Origin: Coniferiporia sulphurascens
Lineage: Eukaryota; Basidiomycota; Agaricomycetes; Hymenochaetales; Hymenochaetaceae
Reading direction: 5' to 3'
NCBI GenBank assembly: GCA_002794785.1
Contig: NBBA01000003.1
Coordinates: 2,170,001 to 2,234,000 of the forward strand
DNA: 64,000 nt
Each line of letters begins with the position of its first letter. Position 1 is the first letter of the stretch. The notes under the pieces were generated by a model. The model worked only from the letters and a program-made list of their open reading frames with translations. It did no database searches and had not been told where the DNA came from. Shown here piece by piece: positions 8,701-20,297 of this stretch. The translations under genes and the position numbers were made by a program.

Positions 8701-10630
8701 AAAAGAATTTGGCCAATATTGCATAATATGACAAGAAGACGTTAATAAATTACAACCAAAAGGAATATATGCACAATGGCTAGGATTTGATGAAGAAAGT
8801 AAAGGTCATAGAACCTATCATAACAGAAAAATCACAGTCGAACGAAATTTACAATTTTTAGATTCTCCACCATCTAAAATTGAAGGGGAGAATAATACAG
8901 AAAAACATAACGAACAAATTCAAGAATTAACAAAAGAAAGACCAATACGAACAATTAAATCAACAAAACGATCACTAGGTCTTAACTTTGATGAACAAAA
9001 TACAGTCGCTTATCTTACGGAATTTAATCAATTCAATACGGAATTAATAGGCGATCCAAATTCATATCAACAAGTGATCAATAGAATTGACGCAAATCAG
9101 TGGATCATGGCAATGAAAGAAGAAATAAAAATGTTAATCGAAAGATCTACGTGGAAAATCATTGATCCACCAAAAGAAGCAAACATAATCGGAACAAGAT
9201 TCGTTTACAAAACAAAAAGATTAGCAAACGGAGAAATAGAACATTACAAAGCAAGATTAGTAGTTCAAGGATTTGCCCAGAAAGAGGGTATAGACTACTA
9301 CTCAAACAATACACTCGCTCCAGTGGCACGATTAGCCACAGTAAGAACTATATTAAGTTGGAGTGCAACAAACAATTACAAAATTCACCAAATCGATATA
9401 AAATCAGCTTACTTATATGGTGAATTAGAAAAAGATGAAAACATATACATAAAACCACCACCAGGAAATTTAATCGAAGTAAAACCTGGACAAATTTTAA
9501 AATTAAATAAAGCCTTATACAGATTAAAACAAGCAGGCAGACGATGGTATAAAAAATTATCAGAAATATTAATAGGAATCGGACTAACACGAGCAGTCCA
9601 AGATAACGCAGTATTCCTAAGAAAAGTAAAAGGAAAAACAATTTTAATACTTTTCATACATGTTGATGACATAACGATATGTGGCTTAAATTTATTAATA
9701 ATAAAAGCCTTTAAAGACGAAATAGGAAAACACGTAAAATTTACTGACGGAAACAATATACATTGGTTACTCGGCATCGAAATTGAAAGAAACCGAGAAG
9801 AAAGAATTATAAAACTAAGACAAAAACATTATATTGATAATATAATAGAAAAATACAAGTTAAAAGATGCTGCAATGGTACGAACACCAATGACACCTGG
9901 TCAAGTGTTAAAATCACTTGAAAATCCAACAAATGAAGAATTAAACTTCATGAATCAAATACCTTATATGAATATGGTTGGAGCATTACGATATGCAGCA
10001 GATTGTACAAGACCTGATATATCATTCGCTACAGGTTAATTTGCTAGGCATCTAAACAAACCTAGTATAGAACATTACAATGCAGTAAAACACTGTTTTA
10101 AATATTTAAAAGGAACGAACGATTACTGGTTAATACTCGGAGGAAAAGAACCTATCGAGTTAATCAGATATACCAATGCGGACGGAATGACACAAGAAGG
10201 CCATAAAGCAATATCTGGATATATATTCCAAATAGGAAATGCAACAACATCATGGTCAAGTAAAAAACAAGAATTAGTGTCACTATCAGTATGCGAAGCT
10301 GAACTACAAGCTTTAACTCATGGAGTAAAAGAAGCAATATGGCTAAGAAGACTGGTTGAAGAGGTACTGCAGACCTTGGATACACCTATGAAAATTTTAT
10401 GTGATAATCAAGCAGCCATAACAATAGTAAACTCAACAGAACAAAAATATACGCAACAAACAAAACATATTGATATACAAAAAGATTTCTTATGAGATTA
10501 TATTGAAAATGAAACCATATCAGTTTCATATATTCCAACTGGACAGCAAAAGGCTGATATTATGACGAAAGTGCTAACAATCGAATTAATCAAACATTTT
10601 ACAAGTCTACTCCGCCTAGTAAAAGTTTGA
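5780..10630 (+). pseudogene. Copia gag-pol polyprotein, disrupted only by in-frame stops
   Basis: A single frame runs from ATG 5780 to TGA 10628-10630, about 1,616 codons, with internal stops at 6050, 7397, 8729, 10037 and 10493 and no frameshift. Order: SAP-like N-terminal segment, gag with an RG-rich stretch and CCHC knuckle (CYNCNKLGHFSRDC, about 7171-7212), protease (DTGATIHLT near 7633), integrase (HKKLGHI...CTIC zinc region near 8020-8130, then HMDIWGP, QSDND, QQNGVAERSHQ), RT (FVYKTKRL, KSAYLYGELE, IHVDD, YMNMVGALRYA) and RNase H (SSKKQELVSLS, CDNQAA). The 6050 stop may instead separate a real small ORF, since ATG 6074 follows closely. The other stops fit single transitions. Confidence 0.88.
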
Positions 10631-10637
10631 AGGGGAG
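10629..10637 (+). other. Copia polypurine tract
   Basis: The purine run GAAGGGGAG lies directly upstream of the 3' LTR start TATTAAAT at 10638. It overlaps the last bases of the pol stop. In LTR elements this tract primes plus-strand DNA synthesis. Confidence 0.75.
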
Positions 10638-10895
10638 TATTAAATAAATATAACGAACGATATAAATATAGTACATGGTCATATGAACAACCACCTTACT
10701 AAGTGAACAATAACGCAACGATAACGCCATACGATACAGGAGCTAGATAGTTATAGTAGTACTAGCCCACAGAATGTGTATATAAGGGGAGCTGGTCTCG
10801 CCCTAGAAATACATTGGTTTATGCTGATAACCCACCTTTGCCTCTACTTCACCACTGCACCTCATCGTCTACCACAACATGCGTATATTTTAAGA
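10638..10895 (+). repeat. Copia 3' LTR
   Basis: 258 bp matching the 5' LTR from TATTAAATAAATATAACG to TATTTTAAGA. It is followed by GGGGG, the target duplication, and then by the resumed L1 3' UTR (TGAGAGCGCCGGCC). Confidence 0.9.
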
Positions 10896-10944
10896 GGGGG
10901 TGAGAGCGCCGGCCAGGACATACATGGGAGAGTCCGAAAGGCAT

Positions 10945-12564
10945 TCACAGAGCAGAGGAAAAGGGAGGAAGCGCACCTGAAAGCTCCAAGAGAGCCGGGT
11001 CCAGGTCCTGGGTTCGGGTTCCAAGCATACGGCTCATGTAATCCTGGAGGAGGTCCAAGTCCATATCCTCATCGGTCAGGTGCCCCTCGAGTTCCATCGT
11101 GGCGAAGGCCAGGCAGATGGAGGCGGAGGCGCAGTCGGAAAAGCGGTTGAGGTGCCCTGTCAGCTTAAGCCAGCGGCGCAGAACCTGGAGGTGGTTTTCA
11201 TCGGCCCATTCGGCATGGTGGGTCGGGAGTGGGTCACGGGGGGGCCAGACCCTACAGATCCAGGGATGGAAAGTGCAACATCCACCCAATACATGGGCAG
11301 TCGACTGGGCTGGCCAGGGGGGGTGGTTATGCCACCAGCAGTGCGAGATCAGGCCATGCCTGTGTCGGTAGGCTGAGTCGAAGCTCAACCAGTAACCCCT
11401 GTAGGGACTGGCATGACATAGAACCTGAGCAACTGCTGAGAGCTCCCAGCAGGGGTGGTCCATGGACTGTGTCATGAGCTTTCGGGGATGGCGGGAAGGG
11501 ACACCACTGACAGCTAGGTATTTATCAGCTGTCGAGGTGAGGGGACAGGCGAGAGAAAGGGTCCATCGCTCCATGAGGGTTTGGACAGCAACCTCTTTCA
11601 GTGCAGAGGTGGAGGGTGCGAGGGGAGACAGGGGGAGATTTGTTGTGAACTTCGCCTCATGGTCTGCCCATTCATTCCCCGGGATGTCTGAGTGACCCAG
11701 ACACCAGACAAAATGAACGGAAAGATCCAGGTAAGAGTCCAAGAGAGTCTGGACCCCTGCCTTCCATTGGTGGAGGAGATGCACACCTGGGACTGGCGCC
11801 CATGTTCGGATCAGGTGGAGTGCCATCAGCGAATCCGACAGAAAGAAGATGTCAGATGTGACCAGCAGGTGCTCCCGGAGATGGTGTGCGGCCCAGCTAG
11901 GCGCAGAGGTGAGAGAGAAGATTTCTGCGTCCATAGCTGTGGCACAGGTGGGGGAGGCAAGCCGGCGAGACTTGAGGCAGGTAAGGCCTTCCATGGCACA
12001 GACCGCTGAACCGGATTTTGAGCTGATGCGGGAGCCATTGGTGAAAACCTGGAGATGGGGGAGGGTGCTCAGGGAGTGTGCAGTGCCCACAAATTCCTTG
12101 TGGGTGTCTTCACTGACCGGAGTGATAGGAGTGGCAAACGAAACTCGACCATTCATAAATGCCAGAGGATCCATCCACGGGGGATGAGTGTATGCCGGAA
12201 CCGGTTGTACCTGAGGGACTTGGACCTGCAGAGAAGTGGAAAAGGGGCGGTTAATTACTGATTTATTATATTGTTTTCTACCGATGGAATGTGGGGTACG
12301 CCAGAGGTGCAGAGAATGGAGAGTCTTAGCGTATTCAAAATAGTAAGAGAGAGGGGGAAGGGAACAAAGAAAATTTGTTGAGAAAGGGGAGGCGCCTTTG
12401 TAGACACCCAGAATCCATCTGCAGGCCGTGTTTTGCACTGCCTGCAGGCGGCTTACTAGTGTTTTTTTGGTGCCAGCCATGGTACCAGACCGGGGCGCCC
12501 CATGTGAGGATGGAGCATATGCAGGCAGTGTACAGTCAGCGGAGGAGAAGGGCCGAGATTCCAC
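10945..12564 (-). pseudogene. L1 ORF2 C-terminal half: RT thumb, RNase H, Cys/His end
   Basis: This is the longest open RNase H segment in the window (about 500 LINE codons). Order: LQAVQNTACRWILGVYKGAS (RT C-terminal), LSYYFEYAKTLHSL, PAYTHPPWMDPLAF, the RNase H domain, then HRHGLISHCWWHNHPPW and a C-terminus ending ALLELSGALPPF. RNase H active-site positions are FTNGS (first Asp changed to Asn), AEIFSL, SDSLMALH and LGHSDIPGNEWAD. The Asn fits a CpG to CpA change (ACCGAT to ACCAAT). The segment is frameshifted relative to upstream RT, with the shift near 12470. RNase H in such LINEs removes the RNA template. Confidence 0.85.
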
Positions 12565-13630
12565 GTTCGGTGTTGCTAAGGATGTGGAGGGCGGCTAGGG
12601 TGGAGGGGCCCTTGGAGCGCATGCATTCCACGTGGGCCTTAAACGTGAGGGCGGGATCCCACCATATTCCCAGCCAGCGGAGCGGGATGGAGGGTCGGAT
12701 TAGTGTGGTGGGGGCGACCCAGACCCCCACAGTGTCCCAGTCAGTGTAGGCGGCTGAGTGGCATCAGGGTGGGTGAAAGTGTTGGCACTCCGTTTTGGCG
12801 GCTTCAATGTTGAGACCAATGGCGCTGAAATGGGCATTGAGTTGGTGGTATGCGTTGGACAGTTGCTGGCAGTTGGATGCCACGCTGGGTCCGACACATA
12901 TAATGAGATGGTCGTCAACATATGCCAGTGCGGTGGTGCCGGTTTGATGAAATTTCCGGAGGACCATGCCTGCGAAGATTGTTGAGAGGATCGGGGATAC
13001 CGGCGACCCTTGAGGGGTGCCAAGGTCGGGTTTCTGGGTGGTTGGGAGGGTAGTGCCATTGAACGCGATAGCTGCCTGCCGATCCGTCATGAAGGACAGA
13101 CACCAGTTCACCATGTCTGGCAGACACTGGAGGTCCAACAATTGCCAGTGAAGGAGTTGGGGGTTTACCAAGTCGAAGAAACCTTGTATGTCAACCATGA
13201 GGACCAAGCAGACTTGGCCCTTGGCATGGGCTCATTCCGCAATCTGAAGGAGGTGCTGGGCAGCATCATAGACGGAATGTCCTTGACGCCCCCCATATTG
13301 GTTAGGTGGCAGCCAATTTCTTGTGTTAGTGAGGAATTGGAGCCGGTTAGCAATGATCTTTTTGAGGAGTTTCCCTAAGGTCTCTTCAAGGGAGATGGGT
13401 CGGTATGAGTGGGGTGAGAAAGGGTCCTTCTTGTTTGGCTTCCGAAGCATGACCACTTTTGCCGACTGCCAGCACTTAGGGTGGTGCCCCATGTGCAGGC
13501 AGTCGTTGAAAAGGGCGAGGATCTCGTTTGGGCAAGCGTCTACTACCCATTTTAAAGGGCGGTATCCGATCCCTGAGAGGCCCGGAGCCGACAAGTTGGA
13601 GGTGTCGGACAGTGCCCCCATAAGCTCCAT
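12536..13630 (-). pseudogene. L1 ORF2 reverse transcriptase core, broken by stops
   Basis: Minus-strand RT pieces: 13630-13232 (SAKVVMLRKPNKKD, SYRPISLEETLGKLLKK, NQYGGRQGHSVYDAAQHLLQ), 13207-12764 (VDIQGFF, GTPQGSPVSPILSTIFAG, ALAYVDDH with intact catalytic YVDD) and 12730-12536 (LRWLGIWWDPALTF). The stops at 13232 and 12764 sit where sister copies have arginine codons. The fold is the standard non-LTR RT that copies LINE RNA at the nicked target. Confidence 0.85.
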
Positions 13631-14973
13631 GAGGAGGATGGGCAGGGCAGCTGGTTGGGGGGGGGGCGGCGGTGTGTCGGCCGCTTGTTGTGGTGGCAGG
13701 GGCGTGAAGAAAGTAGTGCAGAAGAGCTCACCTTTCTCGGCGTCAGACTGGGTGAAGGTGCCATCCCGCTTTCTGAGCGAGGGGATAGGTGTAGGTCGGT
13801 TGCCGAGGCCATGTTTGGCCCAGCCCCAGATGTTGGAGGTGTCTGCCTGGTCTGCTTGCTCGGCATAATAGTTTCGCTTTGCTGTTCATATGCCCCGCTT
13901 GAAGGTGCGGTGGGCTGCTGACCGTTGAAGGGGGGTGGAGGCTGTTGAAGGGGGGTGGAGGCTGTTGAGATTGCCCATAGGAGCCCTTTGCATGTCGGGG
14001 TCCACCATGGGACCTCTGTTTTGGATGGCTTGGTGATTTGGGTGAATGGGACGAGGGCTGCGCTCATAGAGTCGACCACAGCCTGTGCTTTGATGTCTAG
14101 GGTGAGGGTGTCACCCGCCTGTAGTGTGAAGGCAGTTTTGAGTAATGGAAAGGCGATGTCGGTCCACTCCTCCCTGTCAGCCAGTGTTAGCCGGCGGGTT
14201 TTGGCAGTAGGAGGCGGGGGCCGAGTCGGCAATGACCAGCGTAAGATGGCATGGTCAGATAATGCAGAGATGGTTGAGGTGCCTGAATCTAGAATAGAGT
14301 TGGGGTTGATTGTGGGAGGGGACCATATCATGTCAATTGGGCACCACCGACAATTGTCAACGGGCCTTGAGTCCGAGTCTGGGAGGTGGGCTGGCACAAG
14401 GCTGTGCTCCTGGAAGAAGTCATCAAGAGGTTGCACTCTCAAGTCCTCCTGCCGGGAAGCGAGTAGTTCAGACCATGAGTGGTGACGACAGTTAAAGTCG
14501 CCTGCCACCAGGAGAGTGGATGCCAAAGCCAGTGGAATTGCGAAGAGAAACGACTCACCAGGGTAGAGGGGGGTGGCAATGGTGCGGTCCGGGGCATGCA
14601 TTCCATAGTAGTTGCAGAGGCGGATCGTCCACTGGGAGTGGATTTCGATGGTGAGGACGTCGGTGCTGGAGGATGCGGCGCCGAGAACGGACCAGGTGGT
14701 TGATGGGATGGTCCGGGATACATACGTTACAACCCTTGGCCGGGTGGCTGGGGGAAGCACAGCTGTGTAGCCTGGAAGGGACAGGACATTGAGAACCAGG
14801 ATGCCGGCTGGGTCAGTGAGTGAGGGTTGGAGGCCTATTTGGTACCAGGGTGGTTCCTGTATCAAAATAATGGTGGGTGGGGATGGGTCAGTGGTGAGGA
14901 TCGGAATAAGGGAATGGACTGCGGCTAGGGAGCGGGCAGCATTCCACTGAAGAATAGAGATGTCCCTATTCAT
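13552..14973 (-). pseudogene. L1 ORF2 N-terminal part: endonuclease and linker
   Basis: Starts at ATG 14973 (MNRDISILQWNAARSL), overlapping the ORF1 stop in ATGA. EN motifs are LIQEPPWYQIGLQ, VVTYVSRTIP, CNYYGMHAPDR, VAGDFNCRHHSW, CPIDMIW and LSDHAILRWSLP. After PSKTEVPWWTPTC the frame is lost at a 20-bp tandem duplication (13924-13943 and 13944-13963, unit TTGAAGGGGGGTGGAGGCTG). The remaining residues of this open frame are therefore out of register with RT. Confidence 0.85.
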
Positions 14974-17012
14974 TGGTCCTCCATAATGTCGTCATCGGTA
15001 CCTTCAACAGCCTCGAGGATCTGGCGGAATCACCATTTCTTGGGGCATTGAGGGAGGGTGGCAGGGTGGTCACCTTTGCAGTTTGTGCAGTAGCGAGGGT
15101 GAGGGCACTGGTCGCCCTTGATGGCTTCAGTTGTGCAGGATGCGCACGACTTATGGTGGTTGTGGGAGAGGTGACCTCCTCCACAGTCGGCGCAGCATGG
15201 CTGGGCTCGGCACCCTTTCGTCCCATGGCCTAAGCCCTGGCAGCGCTCACACTGGGTGAGGCTTGGGCGGTAGGGGGGGATGGAGAGGGAGAGGGAGGCA
15301 CCGAATAACCAAACTCGTGGGCGCTTGAGGAGCTGTGCACGAATTGATCCGTCAGGGTCGGAGAAGGAAAAAGCCATGGGGCACTTCTGAAGGGTCAGGA
15401 GGTGGTCCTTGGTGGCGGCAAAGTGGGGGTCGACAACGAAGTCGAGGGTGCAGAGTGCCGGGTTATTCCGGATTTCGGCCATCAGGGCCTTTGGGGAGAT
15501 GGTGTGGCTGTTCTGGCCAAATAGGTAGTCCACACATGGCACCATGGAGATGCAGAGGGCAGACCGGGGACGGACTCGGACTGGGGTGAGGGTGAACTGG
15601 GCGGAGATTTGGTTGGCCATTGCGGATAGGCACCTGTCGCACATGTGGACCGCAAATGCTGCTGAGTGTCGATCAATGATCGTGTCGGTGGCAGGAGAGG
15701 CAGAGGAGGGGTGCTTAGCGAATGAGGTCACGAGGTTTCCCTTCACATTGAAGGAGGATGTGAGGACCGTGACCTGGTCAGCAGTGGGAAGGGAGGAGAA
15801 GAACTCATGGGCAGTGGCAGTGAGGCACATGGCGGGAAGTTGCAGCTCCATCTTTGGGACGACAGCAGGGATTAGGACCAGAGTTGGGTCCTTGGCATAT
15901 ACCGGGGGCAGGGGCGGAACCTGGCATTGCTTCTTCTTTTTTTTGTGGGTCACTGTCATGAAGACCGTGCCTGAAGTCGGTGCAACTGGGTTGGGATTGG
16001 AGGCAGTGGGTGGGGCTGGAGCAGCCGCCACCTGGGCGTAGGAGGATGCCGGCGCCACAGTGTTGGCAAGCTGGGCGATGGTAGTGGTGGTAGCAGCCTG
16101 GGCCTTCTGGGCCTGTGGGGCCCAGGGCCCGGGCTGGTTGACCAGGGTTGAGACCTGTCAGGAGATGGAGGCGACTTCTGTGGAGAGCTGCTTAACAATG
16201 TTAGTCAGTGCGGCCACATTGGGCAAGACGTTAGTGGTGCCGGGGGTCCTGATCGGGGCAGAGGGTTGGGGGGTGGTGGCGGGGGTCCTTTGTTGGGGGT
16301 GAGCTGGGGCGAAGGGCGCTGGCAGGGAGGCTTCTGCCCCCCCCCTTGCGATGTTGTAGGCCATCTCAATGTTGCGTGAGATGATGTGCTGGGGGTCCTT
16401 CTCGTCTCTCACAATGCTGGCAATGGTCTGTTGGACATTCCATAGGAGGTTGCCCACAAATTTGGCTGCTGCTTGGTCGATCTCTGCGGGGTTGTAGCGG
16501 TGTGTCTTCCTGTCGAAGTCCTTCAGTGCTCGGGAGATGGTGTACATGAAGCCCGATGTGTGCGGCTCGAACTGGGCTCAAGGGCGGGGTCGGGGGGTGT
16601 GTGGGGACAGGTTTTCGGATGACCTCTTATTGGTGAGGGGCAGCGAGGGTGTGTGTGGGTTCTCAAGGATGTCTTCCATTTCGCCTGGCTCGTTGGAGCT
16701 GGCCGGGGGTTGGAGCCTTCGGAGGGGGGACGGCTGACGTGCTCAAATGTACGGGTGAACTCCGTGTTCGAGACTCCGATGATGGGGGATGGGGCGAGGC
16801 AGAGCGCATCTGGGGACGATGCCGGTAGGCCTGGGTCGATTTGGGTGGGAGTGAGGGTCATACTGTGCAAAGTGGCGGCTACATTGCTGGCGGCCACCCA
16901 GTTGGTGGCGGCCCTGGTGGCCCTGTCGGCATTGGTGCTGGCCGATGAGGGAGGTGGGAGGGGTGGTCAAGTCGAACATAGAGCATTCCTTTATCCACTT
17001 GGGTTCGACATG
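14970..17012 (-). pseudogene. L1 ORF1 (gag-like RNA-binding protein), broken
   Basis: The start is ATG 17012 (MSNPSG), followed within a few codons by a TAA. Readable pieces are 16547-16158 (DFDRKTHRYNPAEID, KFVGNLLWNVQQTI, IEMAYNIARGGAEASL) and 16058-15030 (SYAQVAAAPAPPT, THKKKKKQCQVP, YAKDPTLVLIP, SSFNVKGNLVTSFAKHP, CERCQGLGHGTKGC, CPHPRYCTNCKGDHP). Stops at 16158 and 15030 fit CGA to TGA (SISRQ, KKRRFRQ in other copies). The last codons MEDQ-stop overlap the ORF2 start. Cellular role by family: coats LINE RNA. Confidence 0.82.
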
Positions 17013-17069
17013 GGGGAGTTTTAGCTGCCCGCACTAGTCAATGGTGGTGGTTACTGGTCAAGAAGGATG

Positions 17070-17083
17070 CCTTGGATGGATCC
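17070..17083. repeat. Target-site duplication of L1, right copy, reused by L2
   Basis: CCTTGGATGGATCC lies between the L1 5' end (17069) and the L2 tail (17084). The last ten bases pair with GGACGGATCC at 20298-20307 as the probable L2 duplication, with one mismatch. L2 therefore inserted into the duplicated site of L1, or the reverse. Confidence 0.8.
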
Positions 17084-17122
<39 letters not shown>

Positions 17123-20100
17123 CTGCAGTATTACATAATTACAAGCTGCCCCCCCAAAGGGGGGGCCCTAACTACATAACCACGGAGGCACCCATCATTG
17201 TGCATCGCACAAAACTGGGTGGGGGCTCTGCTCCCTGAGGGGTGCCAATGTGTGAAGAGCCCCTATTTGGTGATGAGACTGAGAGAGGGAGGGATACATA
17301 TCGCTATGAACAAACCAGGCGGTTGAGGGCAGGTTAAAGTAGGAAGCTTAGAAGTGGAAAGGGAGGGTGAGAGTGCCAGCCAGGACGTATCATGGGGGAT
17401 ACTGAAAGGCAGGCTTTACTTGAGCAGAAAAGGAGGGAGTGTACCTGAGAGCTCCAAAAGGGCTGGGTCCGAGTCCTGGGTTCAGGGTCCAAGCATACAA
17501 CGCATGTAGTCCCGTAGGAGGTCCAAGTCCATATCCTTGTTGGTGGAGTGCCCATCGAGGTCCATCGCGGCAAACAATAGCTGGATGGCACCTGCGGCAT
17601 GGTCGGAAAGGCAGTTAAGGTGCCCCATCGGCTTTAGCCAGCAGCACAAAACCGGTAGGTGGTTTTCGTCAGCCCACTCTGAGTGGTGGACTGGGAGAGG
17701 GTCCCAAGGTGGCCACACACGTCGTATCCACGGATGGAAGGTGCTACAGCCGCCAAGGATGTGTGCGGTAAACTGTGTGGGCCAGGGGGGGTGGTTGTGC
17801 CATCTGCAGTGTGAGATCAGGCCATGCTTGCATTGGTAAGCTGAGTTGAAACTCAGCCAGTATCCCCCGTAGGGACCTGCATGGCAGAGGACCTGAGCTA
17901 CTGCAGATAGCTTGCTGCATGGGTGGTCGACTGAGTGCATGAGGAGCTTATGTGGTCGGCGTGAAGGTAGGCCATGGACTGCCAGGTATTTATTGGCAGT
18001 CGAGGCAAGGGGGCAGGCTAGTGAGAGCATCCATCATTCCATGAGGGTGTGAATGGCGACCTCTTTCAAGGCAAAGGTGGAAGGTTTGAGGTCAGATGGG
18101 GGGAGCTTGGTCGCCAGCTTTGCTTCCGTGTCAGCCCATTCATTTCTGGGGATGTCCAAGTGTCCAGGACACCATATGAAATGGATGGTGAGCTGGGGGA
18201 ATGAATCTAGCAGAGTCTCCACACCCACTTTCCAAATGTGGAGGAGGTGGGCGCCCAGAGCGGTGGCCCAAGTTTGGAAAAGGTGGAGGGCAGTCAGCGA
18301 ATTGGACAGAAAGAAGATGTCCGATGTGATGCGCAGTTGAGCTGGGAGACGGCGTGCTACCCAGCCCGGGGCCGTAGCGAGGGAGAACTCCTTGGTGTCC
18401 GTAGCTGTGGCACAGGTGGGGGACTCCAGTCGGTGTGACTGGAGTTGGGTGTTGCCCAGCATTGCACAGATGGCTGAGCCCGACTTATTGTCAATGCAGG
18501 AGCCGTCTGTGAATACCTGGACATGGGGGGTGGAGCTTAGTTGGCGCACGGCTGTTATGAATGATCTTCGAGTGTCAGTGCTAACCAGGGTGATGGGGGT
18601 GGTAAAGCGAACCTGGCCCTTCATGAATGCCAGGGGGTCCGTCCATGGGGGATGCGTGTATGCAGGGACCTGTTGAACCCGAGGGGCTTGGACCTGCAGA
18701 GAAAGGGAGAAGGGTCTATTAGTTACATTTTTAAAAAGTTTGCAGCCAACGGAGTGCGGGGTGCGCCAGAGACTCAGAGAATGGGTTGTCTTTATATATT
18801 CAAAATAGAAAGAGAGAGGGGGAATGGAGCAGAGAAAATTAGTGGAATGGGGGGAGGCGCCTTTGAAGACGCCCAAGATCCAGTGGCAGGCTGTGTTTTG
18901 TACCACCTGCAGGCAGTTTACCAGGGTTTTTTGGTGGCAGCCATGGTACCAGACTGGCGCTCCCCATGACAGGATGGAGCGAACACAGGAGGTGTATAGG
19001 TGGCGAAGTAGAAGGGCCGATATGCCACGTTGGGTGTTACCTAGTATGCGGAGTGCGGCGAGGGTGGAGAGCCCTTTGGAGCGCATGCACTCAACATGGG
19101 GCTTGAAGGAGAGGCCTGGGTCCCACCATATCCCCAGCCACCAGAGTGGGATTGAGGGGCGGATGAGGGTGTTGGGGTCAACCTGTACGCCGGCAGTGTC
19201 CCAGCCATTGTAGCCGGTGTGTCACTGAGGGGGGCAGAAGTGGAGACACTCTGTCTTGGCAGCTTCAATGTTGAGACCGATGGTGCCGAAGAGGGTGTCA
19301 AGTTGTTGGTAGGTGCGTGCTAGCTCGCGGCAGTTGGATGCTACAGAGGGTCCTACACAGATCAGTAAGTGGTCGTCTACATATGCCAGGGCAGTGGTGC
19401 CGGCTTGGTGAAAGTGCCAGAGGACCACCCCTGCGAATATAGTTGACAGGATGGGGGAGACTGGCGATCCCTGGGGGGTGCTGAGGTCAGGTTTAGGGGC
19501 GGTTGGGAGGGTGGTGCCATCAAAGGCAATGGCTACCTGCTGATCCATCATGAAGGACAGACACCAGTCGGCCATGTCTGGGGCGCAACCAAGGTCCAGT
19601 AGTTGTCAGTGGAGGAGCTGTGGGTGCACCGAGTCGAAGAAACCTTGTATGTCGACTGCTAGGACCGAGCACACATGGCCCTCTGAGTGGGCGCGTTCTG
19701 CAATCTGTAGAAGGTGTTGGGCAGCGTCATAGACCGAATGGCCCTGGTGCCCCCCATATTGGTTAGGTGGCAGCCAGTCCCTCATGTTTGCGAGGTACTG
19801 GAGCCAGTTAGTGATAATTTTTTTCGAGGAGTTTCCCTAGGGTCTCCTTGAGGGTGATGGGCCAGTATGAGCATGGCGAAAAGGGGTCCTTCTTGTTTGG
19901 CTTCCGGAGCATTACTACTTTTGCCGCCTGCCAGCATTCAGGGTGGTGCCCCAAGCGCAAGCAGTCATTGAAAAGTGTAAGAATCTTGTCGGGGTAGGCA
20001 TCCACCACCCATTTCAGGGGGCAGTAGCCTATTCCTGAGAGGCCTGGAGCCAACAAGTTGGATGTGTTGGACAGTGCCCCCATTAGCTCCGCAAGGAGTA

Positions 20101-20297
20101 TGGGCAGGGCAGCTGGTTGGGGTGGTGGCAGCAGGGTGTTGGCCACTGCCTGGGGTGGGGGGGGCATGAAGAAAGTTTCGCAGAAAAGCTCACCTTTCTC
20201 CTCGTCCGTTTGGGTGAAGGTACCATCGTGCTGTTTCAGCGATGGGATGGGTGTGGGTCGGTTGCCGAGGCCATGCTTGGCCCAGTTCCAGATGTTT
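17084..20297 (-). mobile_element. 5'-truncated A LINE L2
   Basis: Tail of (ATT)n on the plus strand at 17084-17120, then 3' UTR, C-terminal region, RNase H and RT. It is truncated at the linker before RT (sense start AACATCTGGAACTGGGCC). The flanking repeat GGAYGGATCC (17074-17083, 20298-20307) is the likely target duplication. From 17116 inward it forms the outer half of palindrome 1's left arm. Its twin is at 30744-33924. Confidence 0.88.
17416..20297 (-). pseudogene. L2 ORF2 remnant: RT, RNase H, C-terminus
   Basis: Pieces on the minus strand are RT N-terminal 20167-19808 (AKVVMLRKPNKKD), RT core 19575-19222 (TPQGSPVSPILSTIFAG, ALAYVDDH) and RT end plus RNase H 19086-18034 (FTDGSCIDNKSGSAIC, KEFSLAT, SNSLTALH, PGHLDIPRNEWAD). 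C-terminus 18030-17482 follows (HGLISHCRWHNHPPW). Stops near 19617, 18031 and 17479 and the T-run frameshift near 19820 inactivate it. Most stops correspond to arginine codons elsewhere. The SNS change removes one RNase H Asp (SDS in other copies). Confidence 0.83.

Larger units (their letters stand above)
5453..10895 (+). mobile_element. Ty1/copia LTR retrotransposon with two LTRs
   Basis: A 5.4 kb element with 258-bp LTRs at 5453-5710 and 10638-10895. The target-site duplication is GGGGG at 5448-5452 and 10896-10900. The domain order on the plus strand is gag, protease, integrase, RT, RNase H, which is the copia order. It is clearly more A/T-rich than the surrounding LINEs. It sits in the 3' UTR of L1, antisense to it. 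All in-frame stops are single codons within one continuous frame, so the element is dead but recently intact in reading frame. Confidence 0.95.
5178..17069 (-). mobile_element. Full-length A LINE L1, interrupted by a copia element
   Basis: The 5' end at 17069 reads CATCCTTCTTGACCAGTAAC on the minus strand. The 3' tail is at 5178-5200. A 14-bp target-site duplication flanks it (5164-5177 and 17070-17083). Without the copia insertion and its 5-bp duplication it is about 6.44 kb, the length of the other complete A copies (H, L4). Order on the minus strand is a leader of about 57 nt, ORF1 (17012-14970), ORF2 (14973 to about 10945) and the 3' UTR, which is split by copia. The ORFs are broken by stops and frameshifts. 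Confidence 0.9.

Noticed and set aside
5780..10630. Alternative genetic code (TGA or TAA read as an amino acid)
   Set aside because: LINE copies keep normal stops at ORF ends. Sister copies have arginine or another sense codon at the internal stop positions, which fits mutation rather than recoding.
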